Shown piece by piece: positions 46,501 through 57,100 of a DNA stretch of 64,000 nt. The translations under genes and the position numbers were made by a program. Below the pieces are notes generated by a model. That model worked only from the letters and a program-made list of their open reading frames with translations. It had not been told where the DNA came from and ran no database searches. Origin of the DNA: Bin80 sp965116685 (GTDB taxonomy: Bacteria; Bacteroidota; Rhodothermia; Rhodothermales; Bin80); the NCBI GenBank assembly GCA_965116685.1, contig OZ220707.1:3348001-3412000 (forward strand). Direction: 5' to 3'. Within the stretch, counting starts at the first letter, position 1. Each line of letters begins with the position of its first letter.

Positions 46501-47613
46501 ATGGAGCCCATTGACTCAGGTTCAATCCGTCTTAACCAGCATCTGGTAAGTCGAAAAAAAGCATTCTATTCCCTGAATGAAGATCTCAGTGGATACCTGA
46601 AGCGCTACGGAAGGCTTCAGACAAGGGGCGTTCGGTATCAGGACCTCGCCAGGTATGTTGAATCGGTGCCGCTCTATGACAAAGACGGCAACGATACTCT
46701 TTGGGCCAGTGTGATTTACCAGCCCAACGAACAGCAGGAGATTGATCAAGACCTAGTCGTAACCTATGCAGATCTACGTGCTCATGGAGATCTTTCCATC
46801 ATACAGCATCTCTATGTAGACCGCGTAGATATCTGTTTGTATGGAAATACGCTCCCCTACAGGGTTAGGATTGCGAATGCGCTCAATGAGAATTTTGACT
46901 ACTACTACGTCAAACGAACAGATGCCAACCGCATCTATGGGCTTGAGCTTGAACATTTACTTTCCCCGAGCCGGATTGAGTATTTTGTCCGTGATGATAC
47001 GACGATAGAGGAGCATATTGTGGGGGTTCCTGGCGATGTGTTTTTGTCCACGGCGATGCCAGAGAATCGGTTTGATCTGGTTCGCCTGGCCAAGCAATTC
47101 GTCAAATTTGATACCCGCTGCCTCCTGCAGCTTTTAGGGGATATGCATACGGGAAATTTTGTTGTTGATATTACCCCGGATTTGGAAAAATACAACTACC
47201 GATTCCGCCCCATTGATTTTGATCAACAGAGCCATCACAGGAATATCCAGGTATATCGGCCGCAGGCATATGAGTCCAATACTCCTTTTGTCGATGCCGT
47301 AAAGAATGTACTTCCGCCCGCTTCAATTGCACAATACCGTAAAGAAGAACGGGCATTGATGGCAAATCGTGTCCGTGTGGGTGACGGCCGTGTTCAGGCA
47401 TTACTGGAAGTGATGTGCAAAGATCGTATTGCAGACCACCATCATGTGCAGATCTTGGCGGCGAGCTTGGGGGCATATCACGGAGACGACCAATTTGATG
47501 CCTGCGACCATATGGGGGAGCTTGTCTATCGCTCAATCATGAGGCTAGATGATCGGTTGACAGGTCAGGAAGTTCGCGCCCTTGTAGATGATGTGGCGGG
47601 CGAGGATTATTGA
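46501..47613 (+). CDS. predicted kinase-fold protein, function unknown
   Basis: 370 residues from ATG 46501. I do not recognise a named family, but the middle of the protein has LQLLGDMHTGNFVVDI (about 219-234) and, after it, FRPIDFDQQSHHRN, which resemble the catalytic H-x-x-N and D-F-D elements of protein-kinase-like/aminoglycoside-phosphotransferase folds. Early lysine is not obvious. Lies alone, divergent from truA; its end overlaps the MBL hydrolase gene tail by 7 bases (convergent). Confidence 0.5.
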   Translation: MEPIDSGSIRLNQHLVSRKKAFYSLNEDLSGYLKRYGRLQTRGVRYQDLARYVESVPLYDKDGNDTLWASVIYQPNEQQEIDQDLVVTYADLRAHGDLSIIQHLYVDRVDICLYGNTLPYRVRIANALNENFDYYYVKRTDANRIYGLELEHLLSPSRIEYFVRDDTTIEEHIVGVPGDVFLSTAMPENRFDLVRLAKQFVKFDTRCLLQLLGDMHTGNFVVDITPDLEKYNYRFRPIDFDQQSHHRNIQVYRPQAYESNTPFVDAVKNVLPPASIAQYRKEERALMANRVRVGDGRVQALLEVMCKDRIADHHHVQILAASLGAYHGDDQFDACDHMGELVYRSIMRLDDRLTGQEVRALVDDVAGEDY

Positions 47614-48248
47614 AGAAAAGGATTCTGCATTCGCTCAAGCCCAATCTTAGTAGGCGGGCCGTGCCCTGCATAAACGGTCATCTCATTGGGAAGCGTGAGT
47701 AATTGTTGAAAAATGGACTCCATTAGCGTTCCCATATCCCCTCCAGGCAGGTCGGTTCTACCGATTGACTGCTGAAACAGTACGTCACCCGCAATCACAA
47801 ACTGACTGGCGTCATCAACAAAGCAAATTGAGCCAGGTGCGTGCCCTGGCGTGTATAGAATTCTCCACTTTGCATTCCCAAACGTGATGGTGTCCTGCTC
47901 ACGAAGCCATTTACCAGGTTTCGGTACGGGCTTCATGTGAAAGCCGTACAGGAGTGCCTGAGCGGGTGCTCCCTTAAGCCATATCGACGTGTCTGGGTGG
48001 GCTTGCCATGAAAGGTTGAATCGTTTGGATAATGCTGTGCATCCCAGGATATGATCAATGTGTGCATGCGTGAGCAAAAGATGTCGCACGGTCAGGTGTT
48101 TGAACTGGATATATTCGGCGATCTCTGCCTCTTCCTGATCATTTGAACAGCTTGCATCCACAATCACCGCTTCTGCGTCGTTATGGCAGACGTAGCTATT
48201 GGTGGCAAATGGGTTATGGGTGAAGGTTTTTACATGGGTAATAGACAT
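47607..48248 (-). CDS. metallo-beta-lactamase-fold hydrolase (glyoxalase II-like)
   Basis: 213 residues from ATG 48248 (the TTG 3 codons earlier is unlikely). Zinc motif THAHIDH (about 63-69), GHAPGSICF, GDVLFQQSIGRTDLPGGD and AGHGPP are all in place, the pattern of small glyoxalase-II-like hydrolases. It follows rsmI by six bases and is probably co-transcribed. Confidence 0.88.
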   Translation of the reverse strand: MSITHVKTFTHNPFATNSYVCHNDAEAVIVDASCSNDQEEAEIAEYIQFKHLTVRHLLLTHAHIDHILGCTALSKRFNLSWQAHPDTSIWLKGAPAQALLYGFHMKPVPKPGKWLREQDTITFGNAKWRILYTPGHAPGSICFVDDASQFVIAGDVLFQQSIGRTDLPGGDMGTLMESIFQQLLTLPNEMTVYAGHGPPTKIGLERMQNPFLQ

Positions 48249-48253
48249 GCAAA

Positions 48254-48928
48254 TCAATGGAATGTTGAAGGTGCGATGATAATTACGAATTCTCCCTTGA
48301 TGGCAGGTTTTTCACGGTATCCGTCAAGCAGTTCTTGCAGGTTTCCCCGATGAATTTCTTCGAATTTTTTTGTAAGCTCCCTGGCAATTCCCCCGATCCG
48401 CTGTTGTCCCAGCAAATTTATCAGGTCGGTCAGGGTACGAATCAGCCGGTGCGGGCTTTCATAGAGTACAACGGTACGTGTTTCTGCGCGGATTGCCTCC
48501 AGGCGCTGATTGCGACCTTTTCGTACCGGCAGAAATCCTTCGAATACAAAGCGTTCCGAAGGTAGGCCGCTGGCAGTAAGGGCAGGGATCAGCGCGGTAG
48601 GGCCTGGTAAAGCCTGTATTGGGATGGCTTCTTCCCAACATAGGCGAGCCAGATAAAATCCGGGGTCACTGAGTCCAGGCGATCCGGCATCACTGATCAG
48701 AGCAATCTGTTGTCCGGCTTTCATCCGTTCAACAAGCTGTTGTGCACGAGCACGTTCGTTATGATCGTGATAGCTGATGGTTGGAGTGTGGATGCTATAA
48801 TGTGCGAGAAGCACTCCAGATGACCGCGTATCTTCACAGGCGATGAGATCAACGGACTTCAGGATTTCGACAGCGCGAAACGTGATATCTGCCAAATTTC
48901 CGATCGGGGTGGGGACTAGGTAGAGCAT
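48254..48928 (-). CDS. rsmI: 16S rRNA (cytidine-1402-2'-O)-methyltransferase
   Basis: 224 residues. YLVPTPIGNLADITFRA at the N-terminus, CEDTR, SDAGSPGLSDPG and ALPGPTALIPALTASGLP are hallmark motifs of this tetrapyrrole-methylase-fold enzyme. Shorter than E. coli RsmI (286 residues), lacking part of the C-terminal domain, as in many Bacteroidota. Confidence 0.93.
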   Translation of the reverse strand: MLYLVPTPIGNLADITFRAVEILKSVDLIACEDTRSSGVLLAHYSIHTPTISYHDHNERARAQQLVERMKAGQQIALISDAGSPGLSDPGFYLARLCWEEAIPIQALPGPTALIPALTASGLPSERFVFEGFLPVRKGRNQRLEAIRAETRTVVLYESPHRLIRTLTDLINLLGQQRIGGIARELTKKFEEIHRGNLQELLDGYREKPAIKGEFVIIIAPSTFH

Positions 48929-49092
48929 TACGCGTCAATGGATCTTGAGACAGGAACACGCTGGGGATCCCTATCTGTCATTGAATTTCTATAAATCATC
49001 ATCAGTGATGGATGCGATCCGTCCAAGCGGAGGATCCAGTCTGCAGGGAGAGGGATCGACTTTGTATACAATGCATTGGATGGGTCGGAAAT

Positions 49093-50526
49093 TTATGAAT
49101 CAATAGGCTCAGGTTTTGCGGCATAACCTGGTCGAGCTCTCATGTCAAGGGTCACTCGGATAAATAGCCAGATGCCGACCGTACCAATCAGCATATTTGC
49201 ACACCACATGCCGAGCCATGGACTGAGCAATTCTCGATCCGCTAGCTTCTCCCCCTGAACCAGCGTAACCCAGTAAAAAATAAAAATGCCAACTGCCAGG
49301 AGGCAGGCGGTTCCAAGTCCACCCCGGCGGACACGCAAGCCAAGTGGTATACCAATGAGGACAAAGATGAAGCAGGCAATTGAGATGGAATACTTCTTGT
49401 GAATTTCCACCTGGTAGCGACTGATTGCCATTGCGGTTTGTTTAAGATTTCTCCCTCTGCTAGCAACGGAACTTCGCGTATCCCGCCCATAATCGCGTGC
49501 TTGCTGGTATGTCCGACGGACCTGATCTGTTGTTAAGCCTTTCAGAACACTGCGTGGAGCGGTTGAATCTACTTGAGGATCTCCGCGAGGCAAGAATGGG
49601 GGAGGTGTTTCATGCTCGGGGCTCATGGGCGGCATGGTTGATGGTGCCTCTGATGAGAGAGGGCTCGGCATACTGTTCTGAAGTTCAGCAGCCTGCTCCG
49701 CTAGGCGGTCCTTAAGAGAATCAACAATTTCAAACATCCGATTCACAGGAGTTGAGCGATCAGACCGATATCCGCCCGCTTGAGCATTGGTTTGAAGGCC
49801 GAGTTCACTCAGATCAAGGCGTAAGCGAAAACGCTCAAAGGTCAGTTTCTCATATCGTTCAATTGTCTGTACACGGGTAGGTCGATAGAGTCGATGCATT
49901 TCACCTTCTTTGAGGATCATATCCAGGAAGTTTCCCTGTGGGATTAATTCTCCATATTTTGCCCGAATCGTTGATCCACTGGCAATCCCCTGTGTATAGT
50001 CGTAAATGAGAATATCGTATAGAAGATTGCCCTCCCGTTGGCCGACCAGAATACTGTATTCGTCAATCTCCTGGTAGAAAATTCCCGGCTCCAGTTCGAA
50101 CCCTGGTCGTGCATTTCGAATTGTCTGCCACATGTTGAGGGCCCTGAAATTGGATTCTGGAAGCAGTACATTATTGAAGTAAATCATGCCACAGGAGAGA
50201 AGGGCGGCAGCGGTAAGTACAGGCCAGGTGAAACTCCAGAGGGTGATGCCGCAATTACGGATTACGATCCATGTACGTGACTCTGCAAGCGTACCAAAGA
50301 CCATCAGAGTAGCCAAAAGGGCAGACATGGGCACGGCCAGTACAACCATATAGGCAAGGTTATAGGCGATCAGTTCCAGAATGAGCCCGATCGGCAGATC
50401 CCGGCCAGCCAGATCTGGCAGAAACTTGATCAAAAACTGCATCAGCAAAAGGAATAGCAGAAGTAGCAACCAACCTAGAAATGGGCCGGGAAGCTGTTTC
50501 AAGACCATTTGGTGAATGAGTGTCAT
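49093..50526 (-). CDS. LptF/LptG-family lipopolysaccharide export permease
   Basis: Inner-membrane permease that moves lipopolysaccharide toward the Lpt bridge. 477 residues: three helices at the N-terminus (starting FLGWLLLLLFLLLMQFLIKFL), a periplasmic beta-jellyroll region (about 135-245), a long Pro/Ser-rich segment (about 280-330), and three helices at the C-terminus with the VLIGIPLGLRVRRGG motif. The Pro/Ser-rich insert makes it longer than E. coli LptF/G. The partner subunit is not in this window, and it is unclear which of F or G it is. Confidence 0.85.
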   Translation of the reverse strand: MTLIHQMVLKQLPGPFLGWLLLLLFLLLMQFLIKFLPDLAGRDLPIGLILELIAYNLAYMVVLAVPMSALLATLMVFGTLAESRTWIVIRNCGITLWSFTWPVLTAAALLSCGMIYFNNVLLPESNFRALNMWQTIRNARPGFELEPGIFYQEIDEYSILVGQREGNLLYDILIYDYTQGIASGSTIRAKYGELIPQGNFLDMILKEGEMHRLYRPTRVQTIERYEKLTFERFRLRLDLSELGLQTNAQAGGYRSDRSTPVNRMFEIVDSLKDRLAEQAAELQNSMPSPLSSEAPSTMPPMSPEHETPPPFLPRGDPQVDSTAPRSVLKGLTTDQVRRTYQQARDYGRDTRSSVASRGRNLKQTAMAISRYQVEIHKKYSISIACFIFVLIGIPLGLRVRRGGLGTACLLAVGIFIFYWVTLVQGEKLADRELLSPWLGMWCANMLIGTVGIWLFIRVTLDMRARPGYAAKPEPIDS

Positions 50527-50770
50527 TATTCGGGAGCTACGAATTCAGGTGGAACGGTTGAACCCATTGGATGCGTAGAAGAGCCCAATTCTGGATTCTC
50601 GTTCGGATGTGCAGGATGTAGCAGGTAAGGATGAGAAAGGCTATATTATCGTTGAGATTGGTCAGATTCGGGGATGAAAATCCATAAATCAGTCAAAAAA
50701 ATAGTTCAGCATATGGACGCTTACATCTTTCGCAAGATTGGGTAAGGCTTAAAGAATCGCAGCAAATTTA

Positions 50771-51954
50771 ATGATCGTCCGAACAGTGCTGTTAGCCACA
50801 TTCTTGATTAGTTCCTCTTTTGCGCAGTTGCCAAATCTGCCACAATCGGTTGAGGGTTTGCAAGGGTTTGGTTCCTCTGATATTTCCAGTGCGGGCTTGA
50901 TGTACCCGGCGGAGGATCTCAGGCCAGAGGCGGGGGGTTCTATTTTTCGAGTTCAGGGACAGAACGCTGTTGATTCGTCCAATGTTTTTCGAAGTCATTT
51001 GGCGAACCGCACGGAGGTGCGACGAAAGGGGTTTGTAACGCCTCCAGCAAGGGTTACAGAGGGCCTCTGGCAGGGTCAGAACCATGTGACAGGTAACGTT
51101 AGCACACGGCATGCTGTGCTCACAGCTTTGTATCGTGCCACGAATGGTGATACTTGGCAGAAAAACACGAACTGGGACCTGCTGGCTAGTCCGACCATGG
51201 AAGAGTTAGGCACATGGCACGGTGTTACCGTGCATCAGGAGAAGCTTACCGAATTGCAGTTGAACGACAATAATCTAGAGGGAATGCTCCCGCCAGAGAT
51301 CGGAGACCTGACGGATCTTGAAGTGCTTTGGATTGATGGGAACATTCTTGACGGAGGCATTCCGACCGAGATTGGTAAGCTCTCGCAACTGCGGACGTTA
51401 CTACTGAGCCACAATGAGTTGACAGGGTCTATTCCTGCGGAGTTGGGGAGCCTTGAGGAACTGGAAGTGCTGTGGTTGCATGATAATCGGCTTTCTGGCA
51501 TGATTCCCGATGTACTCGGCAACATGACAAAGCTGAGCTCGCTGGTTCTTAGCGGGAATCAGCTATCGGGCAGTATTCCAGACGAAGTGGGCAATTCCAG
51601 TCAATTGGAGATTTTATGGTTAAACGACAATACCCTTTCCGGTGAAGTGCCTCCGGCTCTCGGTGATCTGCAGGAACTCCAGCAGCTTGTTCTGGACAAC
51701 AATGATCTTTCTGGAAGCTTGCCCCGGTCACTGCTGGGCCTTCGTAAGCTGGAGTACCTGAGTTTTGCAGGACAATCGCTCTGCTCTCCGCCGGACGCGG
51801 CGTTTCAATCGTGGCTTCGCAGCATTGCTGTGGTGAACGGACCTGTTTGCAAGGAGAAATTAAGCTTGAGCGCCAATATTGATGATCTGAGTTTTGATGT
51901 GAACCGTGCGATTACTCCGCTTCTTTTTCCTGAGGCAATGGGAGGAATAGCCCC
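50771..51954 (+). pseudogene. LRR secreted protein, 5' part (split by IS4-type element)
   Basis: Signal peptide (VLLATFLISSSFAQ), then about seven 24-residue leucine-rich repeats (about 160-335, pattern L-x-x-L-x-L-x-x-N-x-L-x-G-x-I/L-P-x-x-L/I-G) introduced by the DTWQKNTNW...TWHGV cap. After the repeats begins a beta-rich Ig/cadherin-like domain (ITPLLFPEAMGGIAP) that is cut at codon 395 by the insertion. Rejoined with 53556-54039 the gene codes for 555 residues. Confidence 0.85.
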
Positions 51955-52085
51955 ATAAGCGTTAACTTGTTTCAGAACTGGGAAAATATTGTTCAATTTG
52001 ATAGGTCCTGCGCCTTGGAGGTTCTGCTAACGATCTGGAAATGATTGTCCAATGCTGAATCATTTCTTTCAGAGCATAGTGGGGT

Positions 52086-53300
52086 TCAATTGCCCGAAAA
52101 ACTTGATTCAGCGCAAACTTGAAATCTCTCCATGCACTTCGTCTGCATTGGATATCCCCAGGGGGAAAATGTCCGCGCATACCGGACGATTTTTTCGGTC
52201 AGCAGTGCGACCATTAGCTTCCCATAGAGCCATGCCTGTGAACTTTCTTCATCCAATTTCGGCAGATGCCCCAGTTGGGCCAATGATTTGAATCGTTTGA
52301 AGACCAGTTCCACCTGCCAGCGCAGCCGATACCAATCTAAAATATCCTCCGCTGAAAATTCATCAACCGGAAAAGTTGTGAACAGAATGACATAGCGCGC
52401 ATACCGCAAAGTTTCGTCTCGGGGTTGACGTCCCTTGCGCTTTGCCGTCTTTAAGATCCGATCCTCTGCTTCTTGGATGGCTTCGTCCGTTTTTCGCAAC
52501 GCACAGACACGACCTTGGATCGGGAGCAAGGTTTTGATGTATACCGTCCAGACTCCCGTCTTTCCCGTTTGATGGATGGACTCCACGGATGCCAATAAAT
52601 CAAACGGCTGGCCCGGCTTCGTCTCAAATTGCAAAGTGCCGGTATTGACCCGCACCGTCACATAGCCACCAGATTCCGTTACATGCTGGATTCCCGCAAG
52701 GGTTGAATAGCCCCGGTCCGCCAAAATATAGTCGTTTGCCTGAATCGGAAATTGTTTAAAGGATTCGCCGGTCCCTTTTCCTTTCGTCGCAGTCAAATTG
52801 AAAAAATCACAGCCCAGCGCAGGTAGTGTCATGCTGTAGTGCAGTCTCCACAAAGATCCCGTACGTCCTGACTCGCGAATGTGAGTCGCGTCAAACGCAC
52901 GCATTTGACGTCCCATTCCCGCCGATATCCCAACCCCATGCTCCTGAAACAACGCGATACACATCAAACGCAGCCATGCACGAGACTTCTTCAGACGCTT
53001 GAACAATGCGACTGCAGATAGATCCGCAATTTGTGCCTGACGGGCTCGTACGACCGTCTCCCGTAATGAGTGACCACAGCCCAAATGCAGCAATAAAGTG
53101 CGAAGTAGACTTTCCGGCGACTTATCCTTACGTAAGCCACGTGAGGCACCAGATTCCTCGGCCAACTCTTGCCAGTTTTTCGGTAAAAATGAGACCAAGA
53201 CTTCCCAATCCTCTTCCGCAGGGGCGCGGATCACGGTTCCCTTCATTTGATTACAATGGTTGAATGATTCGTCACAGATGTCTCTCACAAAATCATACAC
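52086..53300 (-). CDS. IS4-family transposase
   Basis: 404 residues (a start at 53246, MKGTVIRAPAEEDW, is equally likely). The catalytic signature Y(2)R(3)E(6)K of the IS4 family is present exactly in YRLRWQVELVFKRFK; first Asp in RAFDATHI and second Asp in YILADRGYS. Intact. Confidence 0.93.
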   Translation of the reverse strand: MYDFVRDICDESFNHCNQMKGTVIRAPAEEDWEVLVSFLPKNWQELAEESGASRGLRKDKSPESLLRTLLLHLGCGHSLRETVVRARQAQIADLSAVALFKRLKKSRAWLRLMCIALFQEHGVGISAGMGRQMRAFDATHIRESGRTGSLWRLHYSMTLPALGCDFFNLTATKGKGTGESFKQFPIQANDYILADRGYSTLAGIQHVTESGGYVTVRVNTGTLQFETKPGQPFDLLASVESIHQTGKTGVWTVYIKTLLPIQGRVCALRKTDEAIQEAEDRILKTAKRKGRQPRDETLRYARYVILFTTFPVDEFSAEDILDWYRLRWQVELVFKRFKSLAQLGHLPKLDEESSQAWLYGKLMVALLTEKIVRYARTFSPWGYPMQTKCMERFQVCAESSFSGN

Positions 53301-53304
53301 AGGC

Positions 53305-53402
53305 GAGGTTCGTGCAAAACTCTTCTACAACCCGAAAAATATGTCCATAGACACTCCCAGAGCAATAATTGCCTCCAAACGAGAGAGTTTTGCAAGAGGT
53401 TC
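53305..53402. mobile_element. 98-bp MITE-like element, copy B (inside IS4-type element)
   Basis: About 82% identical, ungapped, to the reverse complement of 11820-11917 and exactly the same length, ending in GAGGTTC...GAGGTTC-type inverted sequence with TTGCAAAAC. Flanks AGGC/AGGA hint at a worn target duplication. Located immediately before the transposase start, it may supply or disrupt its promoter. Confidence 0.65.
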
Positions 53403-53555
53403 AGGAGAAATAGCATTCCAGAACAAACATGATCATCTCGGTTAAGTCTACGAATTAGATAGAATTCAGTATCCTAAAATCACGAAAATTACCATGTAGA
53501 AACACCCTAATATAATCAATTTCAAAACAAGTTAACGCTTATGAGGAATAGCCCC

Positions 53556-54039
53556 CTATACATATTCATTGTCTCCCATGCTTCTGGAGGGTCTAATGTT
53601 TGATTCTGCGTCACGATTATTGACGGGGACGCCGTCAATGGTTAGTAGTCCTGTAGGATATACCTATACGACATGGGACTTTGCAGGAACCCAGGTTTCG
53701 GAGACTTTTTCCATCGAAGTGGTCAGTCCGCTGTCGGCAGAGGAAGACTCCAGGTTGCCGGAGTCCTTCGTCTTGCAGGGCAATTATCCGAATCCGTTTC
53801 GCGAGACGACTCGTGTGGTGATAGATTTGCCGGTGGCGGCGGTTGTAACGGTAGAGGTAATGGATTTATTGGGGAGGCATGTATTCGCGGTTCCTGCGAC
53901 AAGTATGCCTGCAGGCAGTGGACAAAGTGTGCAGTTGCCCGGTAGTTCACTGACCTCGGGGCTATATTTGTATCGTGTGCAGTTTTCGTCACAAGAGTTC
54001 ACAGAGGTACGGTTTGGTCGATTGGTACGTGTACAATGA
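53556..54039 (+). pseudogene. LRR secreted protein, 3' part with T9SS sorting domain
   Basis: Continues the split gene in frame: YTYSLSPMLLEGLMFDSASRLLTGTPS completes an Ig-like domain, then SRLPESFVLQGNYPNPFRETTRVVIDLP and the rest, ending FTEVRFGRLVRVQ, is a type-A C-terminal sorting domain for type IX secretion (about 75 residues). As it stands this fragment has no start of its own; the ATG at 53569 is internal. Confidence 0.82.
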
Positions 54040-54197
54040 TCCGAGACTGGATGCAAGTTGGACAATCAAGATGATGGATTCAGGATTGGTTGGGTATCTG
54101 TCAAGCAGTACCCCCGAACCTTCGTCCGTGTGTTTATTGCACGATCCAATTCTGTTTTAGGGGTCTATGCGTAAAGCAAAGGTGGCCAGCGCATTTC

Positions 54198-57100
54198 ATG
54201 ACGAAATATTTATCCGTACAATTACTGATCTGCCTGTTCTGTTATGGAGTTTTTTCATCACAGTTTGGCGCAAGTCGGTTGTCTGTGGAAACTACTGAAG
54301 TAGGGCAAGAAGGAGGCGTTGATTTTGCGGAGTTTGCCGCAAATTACTCGCTTGAAAGTCTCAGATTGCGCCCAAAATCTTCCTTCTTTTTTGATTCCCC
54401 GATAGGGCAGGCTGGTGACTCAATTGCGGTATCTCAGGATACGATCAGATTTTCGAATATTGGTCAAACTAGCATACTGGCAGCAACGGTTTTCGATGCC
54501 TCAGGCACCTTTCTTGCCGATGTCCCACTGGTTTGGAGCATTGCAAACCCTGCCGTGGCCACCGTGGATCAAAGCGGCCTCGTGACGGCCATGGGGGGTG
54601 GTCGTACCCGCGTTGTGATCACGACGGGTACCGTTAGCGTGAGGGTCATGGTCTTCGTAAACACGGATGATTTGACGGTGGTTGCGGAATCCGAACGTGC
54701 AGCGCTTACCAAGTTCTACGAGGCGATAGATGGAAAAAACTGGGATCAGAACACCAATTGGATGGGCGAAAATTCTTTGGACACCTGGCATGGGGTAAGT
54801 ACGAACGCTCGGGGATATGTGACCGCTCTAGAGTTGGATGACAATGGCTTGACCGGGCACCTCCCCGCAGAGTTAGGCAGCTTGTCTCAATTGGCGCGTC
54901 TGGATCTTTCGTTGAATCGTCTGTCGGGTTCTCTTCCTGGCGAGCTTGGGAAGCTATCAAAGTTACAAACGTTTGACATTGCAGATAATGCAGGGTTATC
55001 AGGTGAAGTTCCAGCAAGCTTTGCAAATCTTGAGGAATTACGCGTCTTTGAGGCCAATGGAACGGATGTATGCCTGCCGGTGAACCCATTATTGCGAAGT
55101 TGGAGCGATGGATTGGAGACTTCACTCGTATCTCTATGTGAAGTGTCTGCAGCCCCGGGATTGGTATTGTCGGAATCAAACCTCTCCGTGACCGAGGGCA
55201 GCAGTAATCAGTACACGGTACGGCTGTTGAGTGCGCCGACAGCAGCGGTCGCGGTGACAATTACCGGGCATTCCAATGCAGATCTGGTGTTGGACCAGGC
55301 GAGCTTGATGTTCACGCCGACAGACTGGGACGCGGTTCAGACTGTGACGGTCACGGCTGAGCAGGATGACAATGCGACGAACGAAGTGGTCACGTTAGTG
55401 CATACGGCATCGGGGGGCAACTATGAAGATGTGAATGCAAATGTGGTCGTCACGGTCACCGATGACGATTCGGCGCAACTGGATTTATCGGTATCCAATT
55501 TGCCGGTGACTGAGGGAAGCAGCAATCAGTATACGGTGCGGCTGTCAAGTGAGCCGACCGGAACCGTTACGGTAGGAATTACCGGACGTTCAGGTACAAG
55601 CCTGAGGTTGGACAAGGCGAGCTTAACGTTCACGCCGACAGATTGGAATGTGGCTCAGACCTTAACGGTCACGGCTGGTGAGGATGACGATGCGACGAAC
55701 GAAGAGGTCACGTTAGTGCATACGGCATCGGGGGGCAACTATGAAGATGTGAATGCAAATGTGGTCGTCACGGTCACCGATGACGATTCGGCGCAACTGG
55801 ATTTATCGGTATCCAATTTGCCGGTGACTGAGGGAAGCAGCAATCAGTATACGGTGCGGCTGTCGAGTGAGCCGACCGGAACTGTTACGGTAGGAATTAC
55901 CGGACATTCAGGTACAAGCCTGAGGTTGGACAAGGCGAGCTTAACGTTCACGCCGACAGACTGGAATGTGGCTCAGACTGTGACGGTCACTGCCGGGCAG
56001 GACCTGAACGCATCCAGCGAAGATGTCATGTTAGCGCATACGGCATCTGGGAGCAACTATGAAGACATGAATGCAAATGTGGTGGTCACGGTCACCGATG
56101 ACGATTTGGCGCAACTGGATTTATCGGTATCCAATTTGCCGGTGCCCGAGGGAGGCAGCAATCACTATACGGTGCGGCTGTCGAGTGAGCCGACCGGAAC
56201 CGTTACGGTCGGAATTACCGGACATTCAGGTACAATCCTGAGGTTGGACAAGGCGAGCTTAACGTTCACGCCGACAGACTGGAATGTGGCTCAGACTTTA
56301 ACGGTCACGGCTGGGCAGGATGACGATGCGACGAACGAAGATGTCACGTTAGTGCATACGGCATCGGGGAGCAATTATGCAGATGTACGTGCAAATGTGG
56401 TGGTCACGGTCACCGATGACGATTCGGCGCAACTGGATTTGTCGGTTTCCAATCTGTCGGTGACTGAGGGAAGCAGCAATCAATATACGGTACGGTTGTC
56501 AAGTGCGCCGACCGGGACGGTCACGGTGGGGATTACCGGGCATGTGAGCACCGACCTGAACCTGGACAAGCCGAGCTTAACGTTCACGCTTATCAACTGG
56601 CAGATGGCACAGACTGTAACGGTTACTGCCGAACAGGATGACGATGCGACGAACGAGAGGATCACACTAGTGCATACGGCATCAGGGGGCAACTATGGGA
56701 ATGCGAGTACAAATGTAGAAGTGGATGTAACGGATGATGATCCCCCAGGGGTTCTGGTTGTCTCGCCTGCGAGTGTATCGGTATCTGAGGGAGGTGGCAG
56801 TCCGTACACGGTGCGGCTCTCAAGCGAGCCGACCGGGGTGGTCACGGTGGGGATTACCGGCCATGCGGATACAGACCTGGATCTGGACAAGCCGAGCTTA
56901 ACGTTCACGACTTCAAATTGGAGGGCTGCCCAGACGGTGACCGTCACTGCCAGGCAGGATGACGATGCGACAGACGACACTGGAACCTTGTTGCATACGG
57001 CATCGGGGGCGGACTATGCAGGTATGACGGCAAAGGTTGCCGTGCGGGTAGAGGATGACGATGCGCCGGGAGTGTTGGAATTTTTACCTGAAACCGCGTC

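Larger units (their letters stand above)
51955..53542. mobile_element. IS4-type insertion sequence in LRR gene
   Basis: 1588-bp element with perfect 18-bp terminal inverted repeats, ATAAGCGTTAACTTGTTT, and a 13-bp target duplication GAGGAATAGCCCC at 51942-51954 and 53543-53555, in the size range of the IS4 group. The transposase gene is on the minus strand and a 98-bp MITE-like segment sits upstream of it. Complete and possibly active. Confidence 0.93.

Noticed and set aside
54090..54197. Upstream extension of the giant protein's frame to 54090
   Set aside because: The added residues are not protein-like, and a normal signal peptide starts at ATG 54198.
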